DNA of 64,000 bases, from NCBI GenBank assembly GCA_035578155.1, contig JAPWDM010000005.1:46526954-46590953 (forward strand). Direction: 5' to 3'. Position numbers and translations under genes: made by a program. The notes under the pieces were generated by a model. The model saw only the letters and a program-made list of their open reading frames with translations, did no database searches and was not told the DNA's origin. This document shows positions 1 through 12,426 of this stretch, piece by piece. How positions within the stretch are numbered: the stretch's first letter is position 1; every line of letters starts with the position of its first letter. The DNA comes from Brachynemurus nebulosus (Eukaryota > Arthropoda > Insecta > Neuroptera > Myrmeleontidae).

Positions 1-2397
1 CATATTTTAAATCCGTGTTTTCATCACTATGAGCTTAAGATTTATGCTAATTACACCCTTTGATGTTGGCTACCCATATATATAAATATATATAGATAAG
101 TATATATGTAAATACGGTATTTAATATGTTTTTTGTGTGTCCTAAAACATGTAGCTTTTGATATACGAGGTAGAGACAGCCAACGCGCGATATATAACTT
201 AAAAAATTAAACTTAAAAAAGCTCAGCACAAAAAAAATTCGAATATCTTAATGAATTTTTTTGAAACTGTACACAAAAGTCATACTGTACAAATCCAACC
301 TTCCTTAAATACGGAAATTGAGAAACAAATTTTATAATTTATTACATTATAATATTACAATTCCTGTCAATTACTGTCAATAAACTAATGAACATTACTT
401 TGGTTTTCACTTTCCTCATTAAAGAACAATTAGCTAGATATGTATATTGCAATATTTTATGGCTGAGAATAACATTATTATTTGAAAAATTACAGAAATA
501 TCTGTAATATCAAAAATTTTAACTAACGATACAACCTTTCAATAATGACACTTTCAATAATGTCGTTTCCCTTATTTCAGTAGGGATCCTACCCCCTCAG
601 CCACAGTTTTGTTCTGCACGAGATTTTGAGTTGGCTCTATAGACAAATAAATAAACAACGAAAATTAAACAATTTTTCCGAGCGAAATTTTGAATCACTC
701 CATCTGAATAATGCCAGTCTCAATAGTGCCATTCCTAAATATTAAAAATTACAGAACTACACGTACTAGATAACAAAACTTAAACTTTTTTTTCTTTTTA
801 ATCACTATCATTATTCAGAACGCGGAGCTAGAGTAGGGGTATAACTTTACCAAGAATTTTACACCCCTACTGAACATATTTGGCGTTATTGAGTAATTAT
901 ACAAAAGACTGAAATAAAAGAAGTTACTTTGTTGAAAACTTTTTAAACATTCTGTAATTTAAAGATTTTACAAAAAGCTGATTCATTTTAAGTACGCTTT
1001 GTTTATTATAAGATGAGTAACTGTTGTTTTTTCCTGACCACAGGTGTCTAATAGGTGGTAGAACAATGATTTCATCCAAACCAGTCAATAATTGCCTTTG
1101 TTCGAATTCTATACACGCAAAATCTTTACACAAAACCTTCGATAATCATCTAATTTACGATAAATAGTATGCATTTTTCTGCATAAAATAGTAAACAATA
1201 AAAATTTATACAATTACAATATCAAAATGCAGCGTTGTAGAATCAAAATTCTATGAAAATAATGTTTTAATTCCTCAAAATGTTCATAATCGAATGACAT
1301 TAGAATATTAATGTGTTGAAAAAAACAAAAACATTATGTAATAATTTTATTCGTAATATATGGTGGAGACGCTGGTAAATATGATTTTTGTCAATGTTCG
1401 CCAACTTTTTCCCCAGACTATTGACTTGCGAACCTTTAGTTTGCGGATTCTCGTCATTATACTAAAAAAAATGTAAATACCAAAACAACAGAGACTTTTA
1501 TCATTCTGTCCATCTTGTCATTGTCTTAAACTTAATCGTTTTAATGCACTTTTTAAGGTGCGGTATCAATCACCATGCGAGTATATAAAATAAAATAAAA
1601 TAAAAATTACTTAAATTATTCGGTTTTCACTGTCTTTGCCCGTCCAATCCAAGTTCAAGGTCCGCACGCATTTATTTAAGTAATACATTTTATTCTCTTT
1701 AATGGCTTAACATTAAGTACACTTTAATTCAACTATTAAAATGCAGTTCTTGTTCTTTGATTGTGTATGTATGCATATATGACATATTCAAAACATAAAT
1801 GTAATAAAAAAATTCTTTTTAATAAACTCTTTTTAGATTACTCGGTGTTGTAATATCGTGTAATAAAAATGTTTTGTTCAAGCAACAATAAAGAAAAACA
1901 ATATTTATAAAAGTAATTACACGTCGGTCGACACAAATTTTGAGTCCATGTATTGCTTATTATTTTTTTGTTTCCTTATTAAATAGAAAAAATATAGTCT
2001 TCCTTTCAAAAGCTTGAGTTTTTAGCTTTTAGCATCATTATTTTCAAATTCAAGAGTACACACTAAAATACGTATGTATAACCTATGACTTTAAATCACT
2101 TTCAGAAATAACAATTAAAAATGCAAATAAAAAAGGTACTTCTTAAAGTGGATTTTTCAATTTTTGCTACTAAGGATCGAGTAAAAATAAACCAAACTTT
2201 AAAGAAAACGTATGGTGACTTTCATCATATTTTGACTTCAAAAACCAAGGAAAATATATGAAAACATGAAAGCGTAGGTACGAAGCTTGGAAAAATGTGA
2301 AGAGCTTTTTTTCGCTCATTTGTTTTGGGGGGAGAAAAATTTTAAAAAATGTGATTTATTCCTGAGGTCCACCATTTTTCTCCCTGATCTAGTTTAG
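1..2397. other. Gene-free AT-rich stretch
   Basis: I see no convincing coding exon, RNA gene or bounded mobile element here. A 69-codon open frame on the minus strand at 924-1133 has no recognisable similarity and no clear splice context. The rest is AT-rich sequence with short homopolymers. Confidence 0.6.
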
Positions 2398-3300
2398 TTA
2401 TAGCCTTGGCGAATTTTCATTCTGGAAATTTAGCTATTACAGCGACTTTCACGGTAAGACTTGAGCGCGAGATTATGACAGAAATTTGTTTTGAAGCCTC
2501 TAGAAACCGAAAATGACCTTCACTAAAATTTGTGTATTTATATGTCTGCGCGATAAGTTTCGAACGAAGCATCCAATTTTTACAAAATTTGGTGAAAAGG
2601 ATAAAAGTGCCAAACCCTTGGATGAGTTCGTTAGTCAGACACGTTCGATTTTTAGAAGGCAAAGTTTTGGCCATTTTTCGCCATTTTTGGTGATTTCTTG
2701 CAAAAATTGGCCAGAATTTAAAAATTATTAAATTTTTTTTACACCAATGAAAAGAGAAAATATCACATAAGATAAGCTTTTGGCCATTATTCTAAGTGAA
2801 CTAGTTTTTGAGAAAAATTAAGAAATTTATTGAATTTCTTTACGGTAAATACTTGATCTGTTTTTGTTATTTCAATAATAATATTTATATCAGTTTCATT
2901 TTCCCAAATAAAAATTAATTAACTTTTCAAGAACGCATCATCGATTTTGACAAATTTTTCTGCGTCAGAAAGTTAAATTATCTTAAATGGCTATACAGTA
3001 CTTATTCCCAAATGGAAACCCCCACCCTCTCTCACTCACTCTTTATGTATTTATATATAAGAGTGAGAGAGAGAAAGTGGTTTCCATTTGGGAATAATTA
3101 CTGTATTATATGAGATCCACCAGGGTTCTGGGGACCCAAAACACCAAAAATTAACTACTCAACCGATTTTGAAATTTTTTCACTGTTAAAGAGCTAAACT
3201 ATTTTAGATGAATACAAGTTGTTATATGAGATCTGACAGTGTCCGGTCTTTGGAAATTCGCTATATTATGCAGATGTTGTAACAGGGGTATTTAAATTTA
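2398..3300. repeat. Dispersed repeat related to the interior of the hAT-like element at 36622-37431
   Basis: Several blocks match the interior of the element at 36622-37431 in the same order. Examples are TTTGAAGYCTCTAGAARCC near 2492 and 36831, AAATGACMTTCACTAAAAT near 2512 and 36846, and GGAAATTCGCTATATTATGC near 3254 and 37145. The terminal repeats and 8-bp duplication of the second copy were not found here. This copy is therefore decayed, truncated, or interrupted by the small palindrome at 2992-3107. The open frames in it (for example 2513-2731) are not conserved between the copies and are not called as genes. Confidence 0.6.
2992..3107. repeat. Small palindromic element
   Basis: ATTCCCAAATGGAAACC at about 3003 is repeated inverted as GGTTTCCATTTGGGAAT ending near 3096. 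The match extends outward (TACAGTA / TACTGTA) and inward through CTCTCTCACTCACTCTT against AAGAGTGAGAGAGAG. The loop is a short AT-rich spacer. This is a MITE-like hairpin of about 115 bp. Confidence 0.7.
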
Positions 3301-4139
3301 CGATCTAATTAATTTATAAGGCAATAAATATATATTGTAAATTCTCATTAAAATCTTCTTGTTTAAAAAATTTAATTTATATACCTATTTTAATAAAGCA
3401 ATTTGAATGCAACTAATATAATGAATGATATTAATCTAAATATACTTCGTAAGCTTCACAGTATGCCTGTATAATAATTTTCCAGATAATAATATTTTTA
3501 AAATTTTTAAAAATAACTTTGTTTTGCATTCTGTAAATTAATGTTGATGATGTCTTATTACTTTAAATCAATCAATTAATGCTATCTTACAGAAAATATG
3601 GTTTAATTAGCCAATATTTATGTATTGTGCTACACAGAATCAAAAATTCAAGTTTCAGTCACCTCTATTACCACAAAAATAAACACACCTGGACAAATTT
3701 AGTTATTTACCTATAGGTTTTTGTAACAAAAAAACGTTATAAACGAAATTGTTTGGAGACATAATTTTTTTGTTACTAATAATCATAAAAATAATCATTC
3801 TGGAAGGGGGGAGATACATTTTGACGTAGTACATATTAGGTACCTAATAATGTTTTGCTAAAAACGATAGAAATAATTCCAGGCTACAAGAATTATATTT
3901 AAAATTAAAAAATTTGTTTTAAACACTTTTGTACTGCTTAAAAAAATGTCGATATTTATCTGAATTACATGGCCAATCAAGTGGTCGAAAAACGACATTT
4001 CATATTACACGACCTAATGTCATTCCAGCAAACGGTGAAAATGATTTCAAGCTACACGAAATCTATTACGGTTCGCACAAAATTATCCGAAATTTTACCG
4101 GACCGTAACTGAACAAATGTTGAGAAACGCTACTCTAAA

Positions 4140-4600
4140 GCTTAATTTGAGAAAAAAGATTTTTTAAATTGATGACGTCATCAAGATTACTAAGTTTTTT
4201 ATTGCCTTAAAAACCGTAAATAAAACAATGGAATGATGAAACTGACAATGGTTTATAGTTTGATTTGAAAAACACAATTTTTTTAACTTGATGAAAATTT
4301 TTCTAAATTTTTCAGTGTCTTGCTGAAACTGAAAGCGAATCATAGGTTTCCGAAAACGTTATCTTTTCATTTTACTAAAATTTACCATATGAAACCAAAA
4401 GAACTTCTATCGAATCAGTCATATTTTTAAAAGAAATTTCGTCATTTTGGTAGTAGCAAAAGAAAAGAAAAAATATTGTGCTTGCAAACGTTTACAACGT
4501 TTGGTGAATACGTCCCTTAAGAATTTCTTAAGGAAAGCAATCGTGAATTTACCAGGTATGCTAACAAGACTGGCAGTGTTTAAAGGCTTACTAACAGCAA
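4140..4600. repeat. Dispersed repeat family A, copy 1
   Basis: This segment resembles parts of 12960-13240 and 13860-14060. Shared landmarks are the run GCCTTAAAAACCGT, TGATGACGTCATNAAG, a block around CATTTTWACCAAAATT, and a final AAATTTCRTCATTTT. No terminal repeats or target duplications were resolved, so the family type is unknown. Confidence 0.5.
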
Positions 4601-4609
4601 GAACAGGAT

Positions 4610-4831
4610 TAGGGCCGGATCTAGGGGGGTAGCGGGGGCACGTGCCCCCTTGCAAGTATTTAGGGGCGCCAAAATCGCAAGTTGTTTTTTTTTGCGCTCG
4701 TCACTTATTTTTTGCAGGGAAAATTGTAAAAAAATATCGGTACGCCAAAATGTTCAATTTGGCGTTTATTTCGGGGAAGGCGCCAACAGCAAAGTTTGCC
4801 CCCCCTTGTAATAACTGTAGGTCCGGCCCTG
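4610..4831. mobile_element. hAT-like MITE with near-perfect 8-bp target duplication
   Basis: The terminal repeats are TAGGGCCGGATCTA at the left and TAGGTCCGGCCCTG at the right. The flanks are AACAGGAT (4602-4609) and AACACGAT (4832-4839), an 8-bp target duplication with one mismatch. The 8-bp duplication and CAGGGCCGG-type ends are typical of non-autonomous hAT elements. The interior holds GC-rich blocks (GGGGGCACGTGCCCCC, GGCGCC) that contrast with the surroundings. It has no coding capacity. Confidence 0.8.
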
Positions 4832-4839
4832 AACACGAT

Positions 4840-6531
4840 AATGCTAACCAACCTATCTCCGTTTTTGTACGAACCACATAATAATAGTATGTGTCTATAG
4901 ATACCAATTTAATACTTTTTTATTTTTTTTTATTTATTTTATTTGTTTATTTATTCCTTTTTCATTCCTTGATGGCTAATTAGAAAATTAGTCTAAAAAT
5001 TTTCCAATTTTTACTGTATTAAATAAGAATCCCCTCTATAATCCAATAAAAGATCATTGAACAGTTTCTATTTGAAATTTAATTGAAAAAAATTCAATGC
5101 ACGATTTCAAATAAGAGATTTCGATATCATATTACGGATACAATGATTATGATGTGTAAGAAATTTGAAGGTAATAAGTGAAAATATACATTTATCATCT
5201 ACGAATTGAAGAGGATCCTCTCTTGTCCATTCTTACCTTATTCGGGACATTTACCATTGAATTGCTTCATAGTAAATTCAATTGTTGCGTGCTCAGTATT
5301 TAAAAATCCCGTTCGATAGTAACGCGTGCGTACATTTGTAAATATTTATCTCGGCCAATACAAAAATGTAATTACTATGTATTTTATTTGATTTGTATTC
5401 CATCAAACAAGGACAAATTATAAAAAAATGATGACATGTCTTAAATTAATAATGAATTTTTCAAACTTTATTGGTTTTATAACCTTTTAATCAATCGACA
5501 TTCAGTATGAATATGACCAAATATAACTAAATTGACAAATTAACAGTACGTATTTAGGTCATTTGAAATGACCTGTTTGATCTATTTTCACCAATAATAC
5601 CACATTTTTGCGGTAGATTAGATAATTATGAATAGCATTAAGCAATATTATCTACATAATTACAATCGGTTTTCTCTACATTTTGAATATTGTGGATTTC
5701 CTCGGCACGTTTTTCGGCACTCCCACCACAATATTTTTTAAAAGGTAAAAGTTATTTGTGAAAATGTTTACCAAGTACGAGTTGAACACACATTAAATCA
5801 GAGTTTCTCAGTAGATGTTTTTATTTTCATAGCTTTCGATATATTTTTTTTTCGGTTTACCGTAAAAATAGATAAGTATATTCAATAGTTTTACTTGCAT
5901 TTAAGTATATTACTAACGTTACCCTAAATATACGATAACAAGAAACGAAAATTTTATTATCCGTTTTCCAGTATTTCCCTTAACAACTTAAATATGATAT
6001 TTTAAGAGATGTTTTCTAATACCAAAACACACTTCCATGAAAAATTTCATCTTACATAAAGTGGTGGGGACACTTTCCCACTCCATTTTTCTTTACTTAA
6101 CTGGTGAAAATTTAGTTGCCAATATATCTAATGTGAAAATAGCAGATACAACTTAGCTGTGGGCAAAAAAAAATTCATTTTGAAACCCAATATTTCGCAC
6201 ACGGGGCCTAAAAATAACAATATCCCACATCACGAGTGGTACGTGAAAAAATTTTCCATCCCCACTTTACAATACGGGAAAGTAGCCCCCTTAAAAAAGA
6301 TGTAAGAATTACGGGGATGTGACAGACAGACAAGTAAGCTGACATGGCGAAATTATCAGGATTCTGAAATTTTTCTTCAGAACCCAGAAAAAAGAGTATG
6401 TAGTACTAGCTTTTAGTGTCACATTTTAACCTATTTACTTATCTACCTATTTATAAAATCTAGTTTAAAAATTGAAGCTCATTCTAAATAATTTAAAAAT
6501 ATTAAGGTACGAAATAGGGGTAGGTAAACAA
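4840..6531. other. Gene-free stretch with dispersed repeat family B fragment
   Basis: I see no coding exon. Near 5868-5990 the sequence resembles 14150-14250 and 63605-63700 (AARTATATTCRAYARTKTTACTTGCA) and, further on, 16260-16300 (AAGAAACGAAAAYTTTAT). These mark a dispersed family with no resolved ends. Confidence 0.5.
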
Positions 6532-6769
6532 CAGGGCCGGATTTACCTTTATGAGGCTCCTAGGCACTTCTCATGTGGAGGCCCCTAAATGCTTCATATG
6601 TGCAGCACTACTTTCCTTACCACTTTTGCCCCTGCTGACGAGCAAAAAAAAAAGGAAAAAGTACTTATATTTTCCGTTTTGAGGGATTCAATATTAATTT
6701 TGTGAAGCCGCTATTGTGTAAAGGCCCCAAGGCACGTTTCCCAAGCCCCCTAATATAAATCCGATTCTG
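6532..6769. mobile_element. hAT-like MITE with 8-bp target duplication
   Basis: The left end is CAGGGCCGGATTTA and the right end is TAAATCCGATTCTG, its imperfect inverse. The flanks are GTAAACAA (6524-6531) and ATAAACAA (6770-6777), an 8-bp duplication with one mismatch. It belongs to the same CAGGGCCGG group as the element at 4610-4831. Length is 238 bp and there is no open frame of note. Confidence 0.82.
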
Positions 6770-7490
6770 ATAAACAACCAGTTTTCATTCTATCAAAAAA
6801 TTCAACATTTTAGTGGCTTTATTTGACGATAAGTCACAAAATTATCAAAAAGATCCGATTCAAAAAATTATAATTTTTCGACCGGTTTCGAATGTCAATA
6901 AGACATTTACCTTCAAGAAAATCAGTATAACAAAATCAAATCAGAGTAATAAATGAGATGGATTTCACCATCTTATTAGACCAAGATTTTTTGAATTTAA
7001 TATTTTAATTTAATCTTGATAATTTTATTACTGGCTTATCCTCAATTTCCAAATTAAAACAGTAGAAATCACATACGTAAATTAGGAAAAATTCTCTTAG
7101 GGCATTTCTTTCAAATTATTTAAAACAATTAATGATTTCATACGAAATAATGCAATCGTAATTCAAAAACGATTTCCCAATCTCCTGTTATTTTTTTTAT
7201 GAATAATTACAATCTCTGTTCTGATACTTGATTTGTTTTGATAATGAAGAATTATATTGTACAAATGGCGCTATACACTGTATTGCACGCATTGCGCTAA
7301 ATAAAATGCATACAATTTATCATAATAAATATTTTATTATTCAGTTTGAAGATTCAGTAACTGAAAATTTTTTTCTGTATCCCCACCATCAAGTTCGTTT
7401 CAATAATATCCCAAGACGAATGATTCGTCGCGGCGCGGCGTTAAATCACCAAACGAAATTTACAAATTCGCTTCGTATTTCGCATCGTAG
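6770..7490. other. Intergenic stretch upstream of the 7.5-kb promoter
   Basis: No gene was recognised. Around 6868-6920 the minus strand reads TTGAAGG, a stem (AATGTC..GACATT) and then CGAAACCGGTC. The arrangement recurs at both ends of the repeat at 37491-38545. An 89-codon open frame (7228-7497) ends at the TATA box and has no recognisable domain. Confidence 0.45.
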
Positions 7491-7492
7491 AA

Positions 7493-7530
7493 TATAAAAG
7501 CCACCACTCTTTATGGCCACAGGGCATTAT
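7493..7530 (+). promoter_or_regulatory. Probable core promoter (TATA box) of the secreted-protein gene
   Basis: TATAAAAG lies at 7493-7500. About 31 bases downstream is GGCATTATC near 7523-7531, a plausible initiator. A strong donor, TTAG|GTAAGC, follows at 7661/7662. The coding exon at 9680 is preceded by a strong acceptor (TTCTTTTGTAG, ending 9676). The simplest reading is one transcript that starts here, has a non-coding first exon of about 7526-7661 and splices to 9677. RNA evidence would be needed to link them. Confidence 0.5.
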
Positions 7531-7661
7531 CCTGTTGATTGTCTTATATTTCAAAAATAAAAGTGAATTTTGAATTATTGTTTTGTTTTGTTTTTAAAGT
7601 GAACGTTATTAACGGTTAGTAAGTTAATTGTTGAATTTTTTTATTGTTAATTAACAATTAG
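7526..7661 (+). other. Putative non-coding first exon of the secreted-protein gene
   Basis: It runs from the initiator-like site below the TATA box to the donor AATTAG|GTAAGC. It contains no initiator ATG context continuing into an open frame. It is proposed as 5' UTR because the coding exon at 9680 begins three bases after a consensus acceptor. Confidence 0.4.
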
Positions 7662-8035
7662 GTAAGCTTTGTTCAAACAATTGTAAAAATAGCATTTTGT
7701 GTTTTTAATAATTTTATAAAAATATTAAAATAATAAATCTTGGAAATGTTACAAATATTAACAATTTTTGAAATATGCATAACATTAAGTATAAACAAAC
7801 GAATATGTTTTAAACAAAATGTATATTTTGTTGCTATTTTTGAAATATGTAATTCAACTTCAAAAAATAAAATTCTATAATATTCATGCTTGCAAAATTA
7901 TTATATAAACAATATTTTTGGAAAGTGTTAAAACAATCGATTTCTTACATCAAAGTAAAAAATAAAATTTATTAGTGGTAACGATTTTTGGAGATTTTTG
8001 ATTTTGTAAACCAGGATCATCTAGAAAAATTCAGT

Positions 8036-8157
8036 ACGTTTGAGCGTTACTTTATAGTATTCCATATTTGCTGGTACTAAATGAAACACTTTACCTTGCG
8101 AAAAATACCACTTTTTGTGGTAAAAAGTGGTACTTTTTGTAAAGTGTTTCATTTATT
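8036..8157. repeat. Head-plus-palindrome element, copy 1
   Basis: The head TTTGAGCGTTACTTTATAG plus TATTCCATATTTG is followed at once by an inverted repeat. The left arm contains ACTAAATGAAACACTTTA and AAATACCACTTTTT. The right arm contains AAAAAGTGG and TAAAGTGTTTCATTTA. Copies 2 (24371-24593) and 3 (45312-45472) share the head and the AATACCACTTT block, but the other arm sequences differ. No target duplication was found for this copy. Confidence 0.65.
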
Positions 8158-8503
8158 AATACATTAGTCGATTTCACCCCCAGATTAATGAAGTAAAAAC
8201 AAAAATAAATAAATGCAAACTGAATTAAATACATAATTTAAGGGGCTATATGTACCTATGTCGATAAAAAAAATAGTAAAATTTCACTATATCTATATAT
8301 TTTTTTGACTATAGAATTAAAATTTATTCAGATAAAACCTTTGTCCTTTACCTATCATTTTTGTTATAAAAAAAATATTGAAAAAAAAAACTTTTACGCC
8401 GAAGTTTCAAAACGTCTTCTCTGGGTAACTTGCATGATGTCTCAAAAATTATTATATTGATTTTATTTTGAAGTTTTACCATAGGTATTTATTTATTATT
8501 AAT

Positions 8504-8881
8504 GGCTACGTTCGAGCAGAAAAAATTCTTTAAAGCGCTTTAAAGCAAAATGGCGATTTATTAAGAATAACAAAGCACCAAAAAGCAAAATTTCGTCGTA
8601 GATATTTAAACAAAATAACCTCAATAGGAGTTATTCATAGGAAAATTTGCTATTTCTTTTATATTTGACACAGTATGAATGGATAACATTATAGATCATA
8701 TTATTGAAGAATCATCAGAGTAAACAACAATATGGCAGAATTTTCTAATTAATCGCAGTAAAATTTAAATTTGATGTAAGACAGAACTACATGTCACTTG
8801 ATTTCTGTCCAAGCAGAAAATTGGTCAGCAATATGAAGCGGCTTGAAGCGCTTAAAGAATTTTTTCTGCTCGAACACAGCC
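8504..8881. mobile_element. MITE with ~40-bp terminal inverted repeats
   Basis: The left end, GGCTACGTTCGAGCAGAAAA running on through AATTCTTTAAAGCGC, is repeated inverted at the right end (GCGCTTAAAGAATT..CTGCTCGAACACAGCC). The interior of about 300 bp is AT-rich and non-coding. The flanking target duplication is ambiguous, so the superfamily is not assigned. Confidence 0.75.
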
Positions 8882-9679
8882 AATATGTAACCGATCCATG
8901 AACAAAAGGTTTACAAAATTGTTTCATATACGAAAAATTTTACGATAAAATCTTTGTTATTTTCTTAGAAAAACGGACCGGTCACTTAATAAGAAATAAG
9001 TGTGCAATACTTCAAAACAATCGATACAGTAACTTGAGAAATCATGTTTATTGTACCTACCCTTTTTAAAACAAATGTCTCAAAAAAAGTACATTTAATC
9101 TTTTGTTTTGAGTGTAATTTTTTATAAGCATTAAGCACTTTATTTTTTAACTTATCCAGAATAGACAATCCCAGGTACATACAGCCGTATACAAAATTCG
9201 ATAGTTAGAGCTGTTCTACGCTGTGCGACAGGAAGCGCACATAACTTTCTTAGACGCACGACGCACGTAACTTTCTGACTAATTAATGCTCTGATTCTTA
9301 TGAGATTTTGTAGAAATATTATTGATATGATTTACTTTAAGATAATGCAATAAAAAAATATGTCTTTGAAAAAAAGTAAGTGCATATAACCCCTTAATAA
9401 AATTAACACTTCTTTTTAGAAAATCTAGTTCCCACTTTCAAATAAAAATCGATTGATACGTAATAAATCATCTGTACATATTTCTTGTTTTTTTTTTTCT
9501 ATTTTTATAAATCAAAACTTCATTCATCTAATCTTGAATTAAAACAATTAGTAATTCTAGCGTGCCATTCACACAAACAAGTGCAACAACAGCTACTTGC
9601 AATAATAAAACACCAAACAAAAATGACGAATTTAAAATTACAAATGTAATGATTGTTACTTTTGATTCTTTTGTAGAAT

Positions 9680-11609
9680 ATGGACAAATTAAATTATATG
9701 ATATTAATTTTATTTTGTCTTTGGATTTCGTATACAAAATCGACATCTTTACCCGTACGTTCACGACAGGTACTCTATTATCCTTCGACAGCTGCCACTC
9801 TGGGAGTACAACAAATAGTGCCACAGTCGAGTGAAATTTCGCGAATTGATATCAATCAACGTTCACCGTTGGTGCAAAGGTATGAAAATATTAATTTTAA
9901 ATCGATAAGCATACGATTTTTCAGGAAATATTAATAATGGTTGATATTCCGGGGTCATATTTATAATTTTTAAAACACATGTTTTGTAATAGTTTTCATT
10001 ATTGTTAAAAAACAATTAGTGATGACCCAAAAACAAACCTATTTTCTCGTTATTATCTAACAAGTAATAACATATATTTATTTAAAGTTAACCAAGCGCG
10101 TAGAATTTTTGTCATCAAAGAAAGAACTGACTGTTGTAACTTATAATAATACAAATTGCATACCTCATTGTTTGATTTTCACTATTTTTCTTCCCAAGCG
10201 GAAATAATTACATAATACAAAACTCTAATTTTTATTTATTTTCAAAAATATTTACAGACTTCAAAATCCTCACGATTTATATCTACTATACCCGAACAAT
10301 TTACCGGTACCGGGTGAAGCACAATCACCGTCGTACAATGAAATATTTCCCACGGTAAATGTACAACCAGCATTGAATCCAAATGCGGTACTGATACCGA
10401 AATCGGAAGGAGAAAACGGATTTCAACCGGACATTGAACCGGATGCTGTTCTAATTCCAAATGTTCAACAACAACCAAATGCTGCCGTATTTCCGCCTCA
10501 GTCGTCTGGTCAACCATTTCCACCACGAGCAGCTACTGTTCCCGGTTTGGCACCCTTTAATTTCAATGTTTTCCGTTTAAATCCTAATCCTGGACCGGCG
10601 CCAAATCCAAAAGCTGAGGCCGACGCTGAATTAATACCAGGTATATGAAATTTACCAATTATATACGCCTAGTTATTTTATATTTAAACTTTCTTTTTCA
10701 GAAGCGCGAGGAAGACCTGATAAGTTAAAAGCGGGGAATTTGGAGCTTGTGGACGAAGACGTGTCCAAAAATGAAAACTCTGATAAACCAAACACAGCTG
10801 GTGAACAAGAAGTATTGGCAGCGGCAGATAGGAACCCAAATTTGCCACAATTTCCCAACAAAAATGGAAGAGATCCACAATTAAACTCACCATTCCCAGG
10901 AATTAAACCCGGTCAAGGATTTTTCATATTAAATGGCCAACCACAATTTTTCTCATATCCCCCACATACGGCGCCAGCTTATCCCCAATTACCATTTCTC
11001 CAAGGAAACCCACAAAATTTATTTTTCCCAAATCCAAACGGCAACCCAAATATAAGAGGTACTCAAAATCCAGACGTTCAAGTGTTTAATCCACAAAACT
11101 TTCAAGCTGGCAGCTTAACAGCAGCACAACCAAATAATCTTTTATTGCCACAAAGTTTCAATCCTTTTGGCGTGCCACAGTTCCAAAATCTTAAATTAGC
11201 AGAACCGCAAGCGTTACAAGCACAAAATAGTCAAAAATTACAAAAAGTTCCAGTTGCGGAAGTTAATAAAGGAAAACTGTCAGAACAAAAAAGTTCCGAA
11301 CTTGATAATAGTAGTCCTGAAAAATTAACGCAAGCCAAAGAAGAACAACAATATATTCGATCTCATCAAATATTTGGAGCGCCATATTTCTTACAAACGC
11401 GAACATTGCCCAACAGTGATATACGTAATCTGGCCAGTGGTCCCAACGCTGAAAATTTAAAACAATTACAACCGCAACAAACACCACAAGATACCGCCAC
11501 AGTTGAAAAACAGAATCAGACCGGCGTACGTCAACTTTCATCACATGATTATGCGAGGTATATCGCCAAAAAACAAAAGGATGCCAAATCTTCGCCACAA
11601 GAAAATTGA
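9680..11609 (+). CDS. Secreted Pro/Asn/Gln-rich protein, uncharacterised
   Basis: Three coding exons, 9680-9879, 10258-10640 and 10702-11609, join in frame (phases 2 and 1) to give 496 residues. The first 22 or so residues (MDKLNYMILILFCLWISYTKS) form a hydrophobic signal peptide, so the product should be secreted. The rest is low in charge and rich in Pro, Asn, Gln and Phe, with repeated short patterns: NAVLIP, DAVLIP and DAELIP in the first third, then many NPN, PQF and LPQ motifs. There are almost no cysteines, no recognised domain, and a Lys/Gln-rich C-terminal tail. The composition suggests a structural extracellular protein (cuticle, chorion, silk-like or salivary), but this is inference from composition only. 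A polyadenylation signal AATAAA lies at 11944-11949. Splice sites: CAAAG|GTATG, TTTACAG|A, CCAG|GTATAT, TTTTTCAG|A. Confidence 0.85.
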
Positions 11610-12330
11610 AATAACTAGATGTGATTGATAACTTTTGCCAATTAGTTAGAGGCAATTAGAATAATACTAAAATCGATTTTTTTTATTTAAATTTTCTAGA
11701 TGTGAAAATATTACGACTCCTAAAATAATACATAAAAAGAAAAGGGGACGAACTAGCAGTTACGTACATATTGGACAAATGCCTACGTTAAGTTCAACAA
11801 CCAAAATTGTTTTATTTTCCTTACTGTACTTTGGAACATGTATTACAATGAAAAGACACTAATTAGTATAATATTATTTTTAAATTTTGATTGTAAATTA
11901 ATTTATTTGTTTTTAATGTTTTTTTTACGCCAGAAAAAAAATGAATAAACAAAAATAAAATTTATTTCAATACATCACCATTTATTAACCTCGAGCCCAC
12001 GAAATTTATTATGCAGTATCGAAAAATGTATCTCAGAATAGGGTACTTGACTGAAGTTACAAAAATATTCTAAAAGCATTGTTTTTCCATATCAGTTAAG
12101 TAATTTTTTATTATATTTTCAACAAATTCTGTAAAAAATCATCAAAAAAAAAATAACCCTACAATTTTAAATGAGAAAAACGCGGGAAAAACACCTCACT
12201 ATAGTGACGTCACAGTTTGAAGCAACTAAACGTCAATGTCAATATTTATAACCTCAAAACTTTGATTATATTCATAAAATGTCAAAGTAAAAGCAAGTAT
12301 TTAAGAATTCTGGCCGATTATTATTACTAC

Positions 12331-12331
<1 letters not shown>

Positions 12332-12424
<93 letters not shown>
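12332..12424. repeat. (TA)n microsatellite
   Basis: About 46 uninterrupted TA dinucleotides. Unlike the arrays at 42937-43228 and 50033-50108, the flanks are not inverted repeats of each other. A 69-codon open frame running through it (12217-12426) is an artefact of the repeat. Confidence 0.95.

Positions 12425-12426
<2 letters not shown>

Noticed and set aside
924..1133. 69-codon minus-strand frame (ACIEFEQRQLLTGLDEIIVL..)
   Set aside because: The amino-acid sequence looks plausible but there is no homolog I recognise, no neighbouring exons and no clear splice sites.
12217..12426. Open frame ending in a long Tyr-Ile repeat
   Set aside because: It is a translation of the (TA)n microsatellite. 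The same applies to frames at 35377-35641 and 42874-43440.
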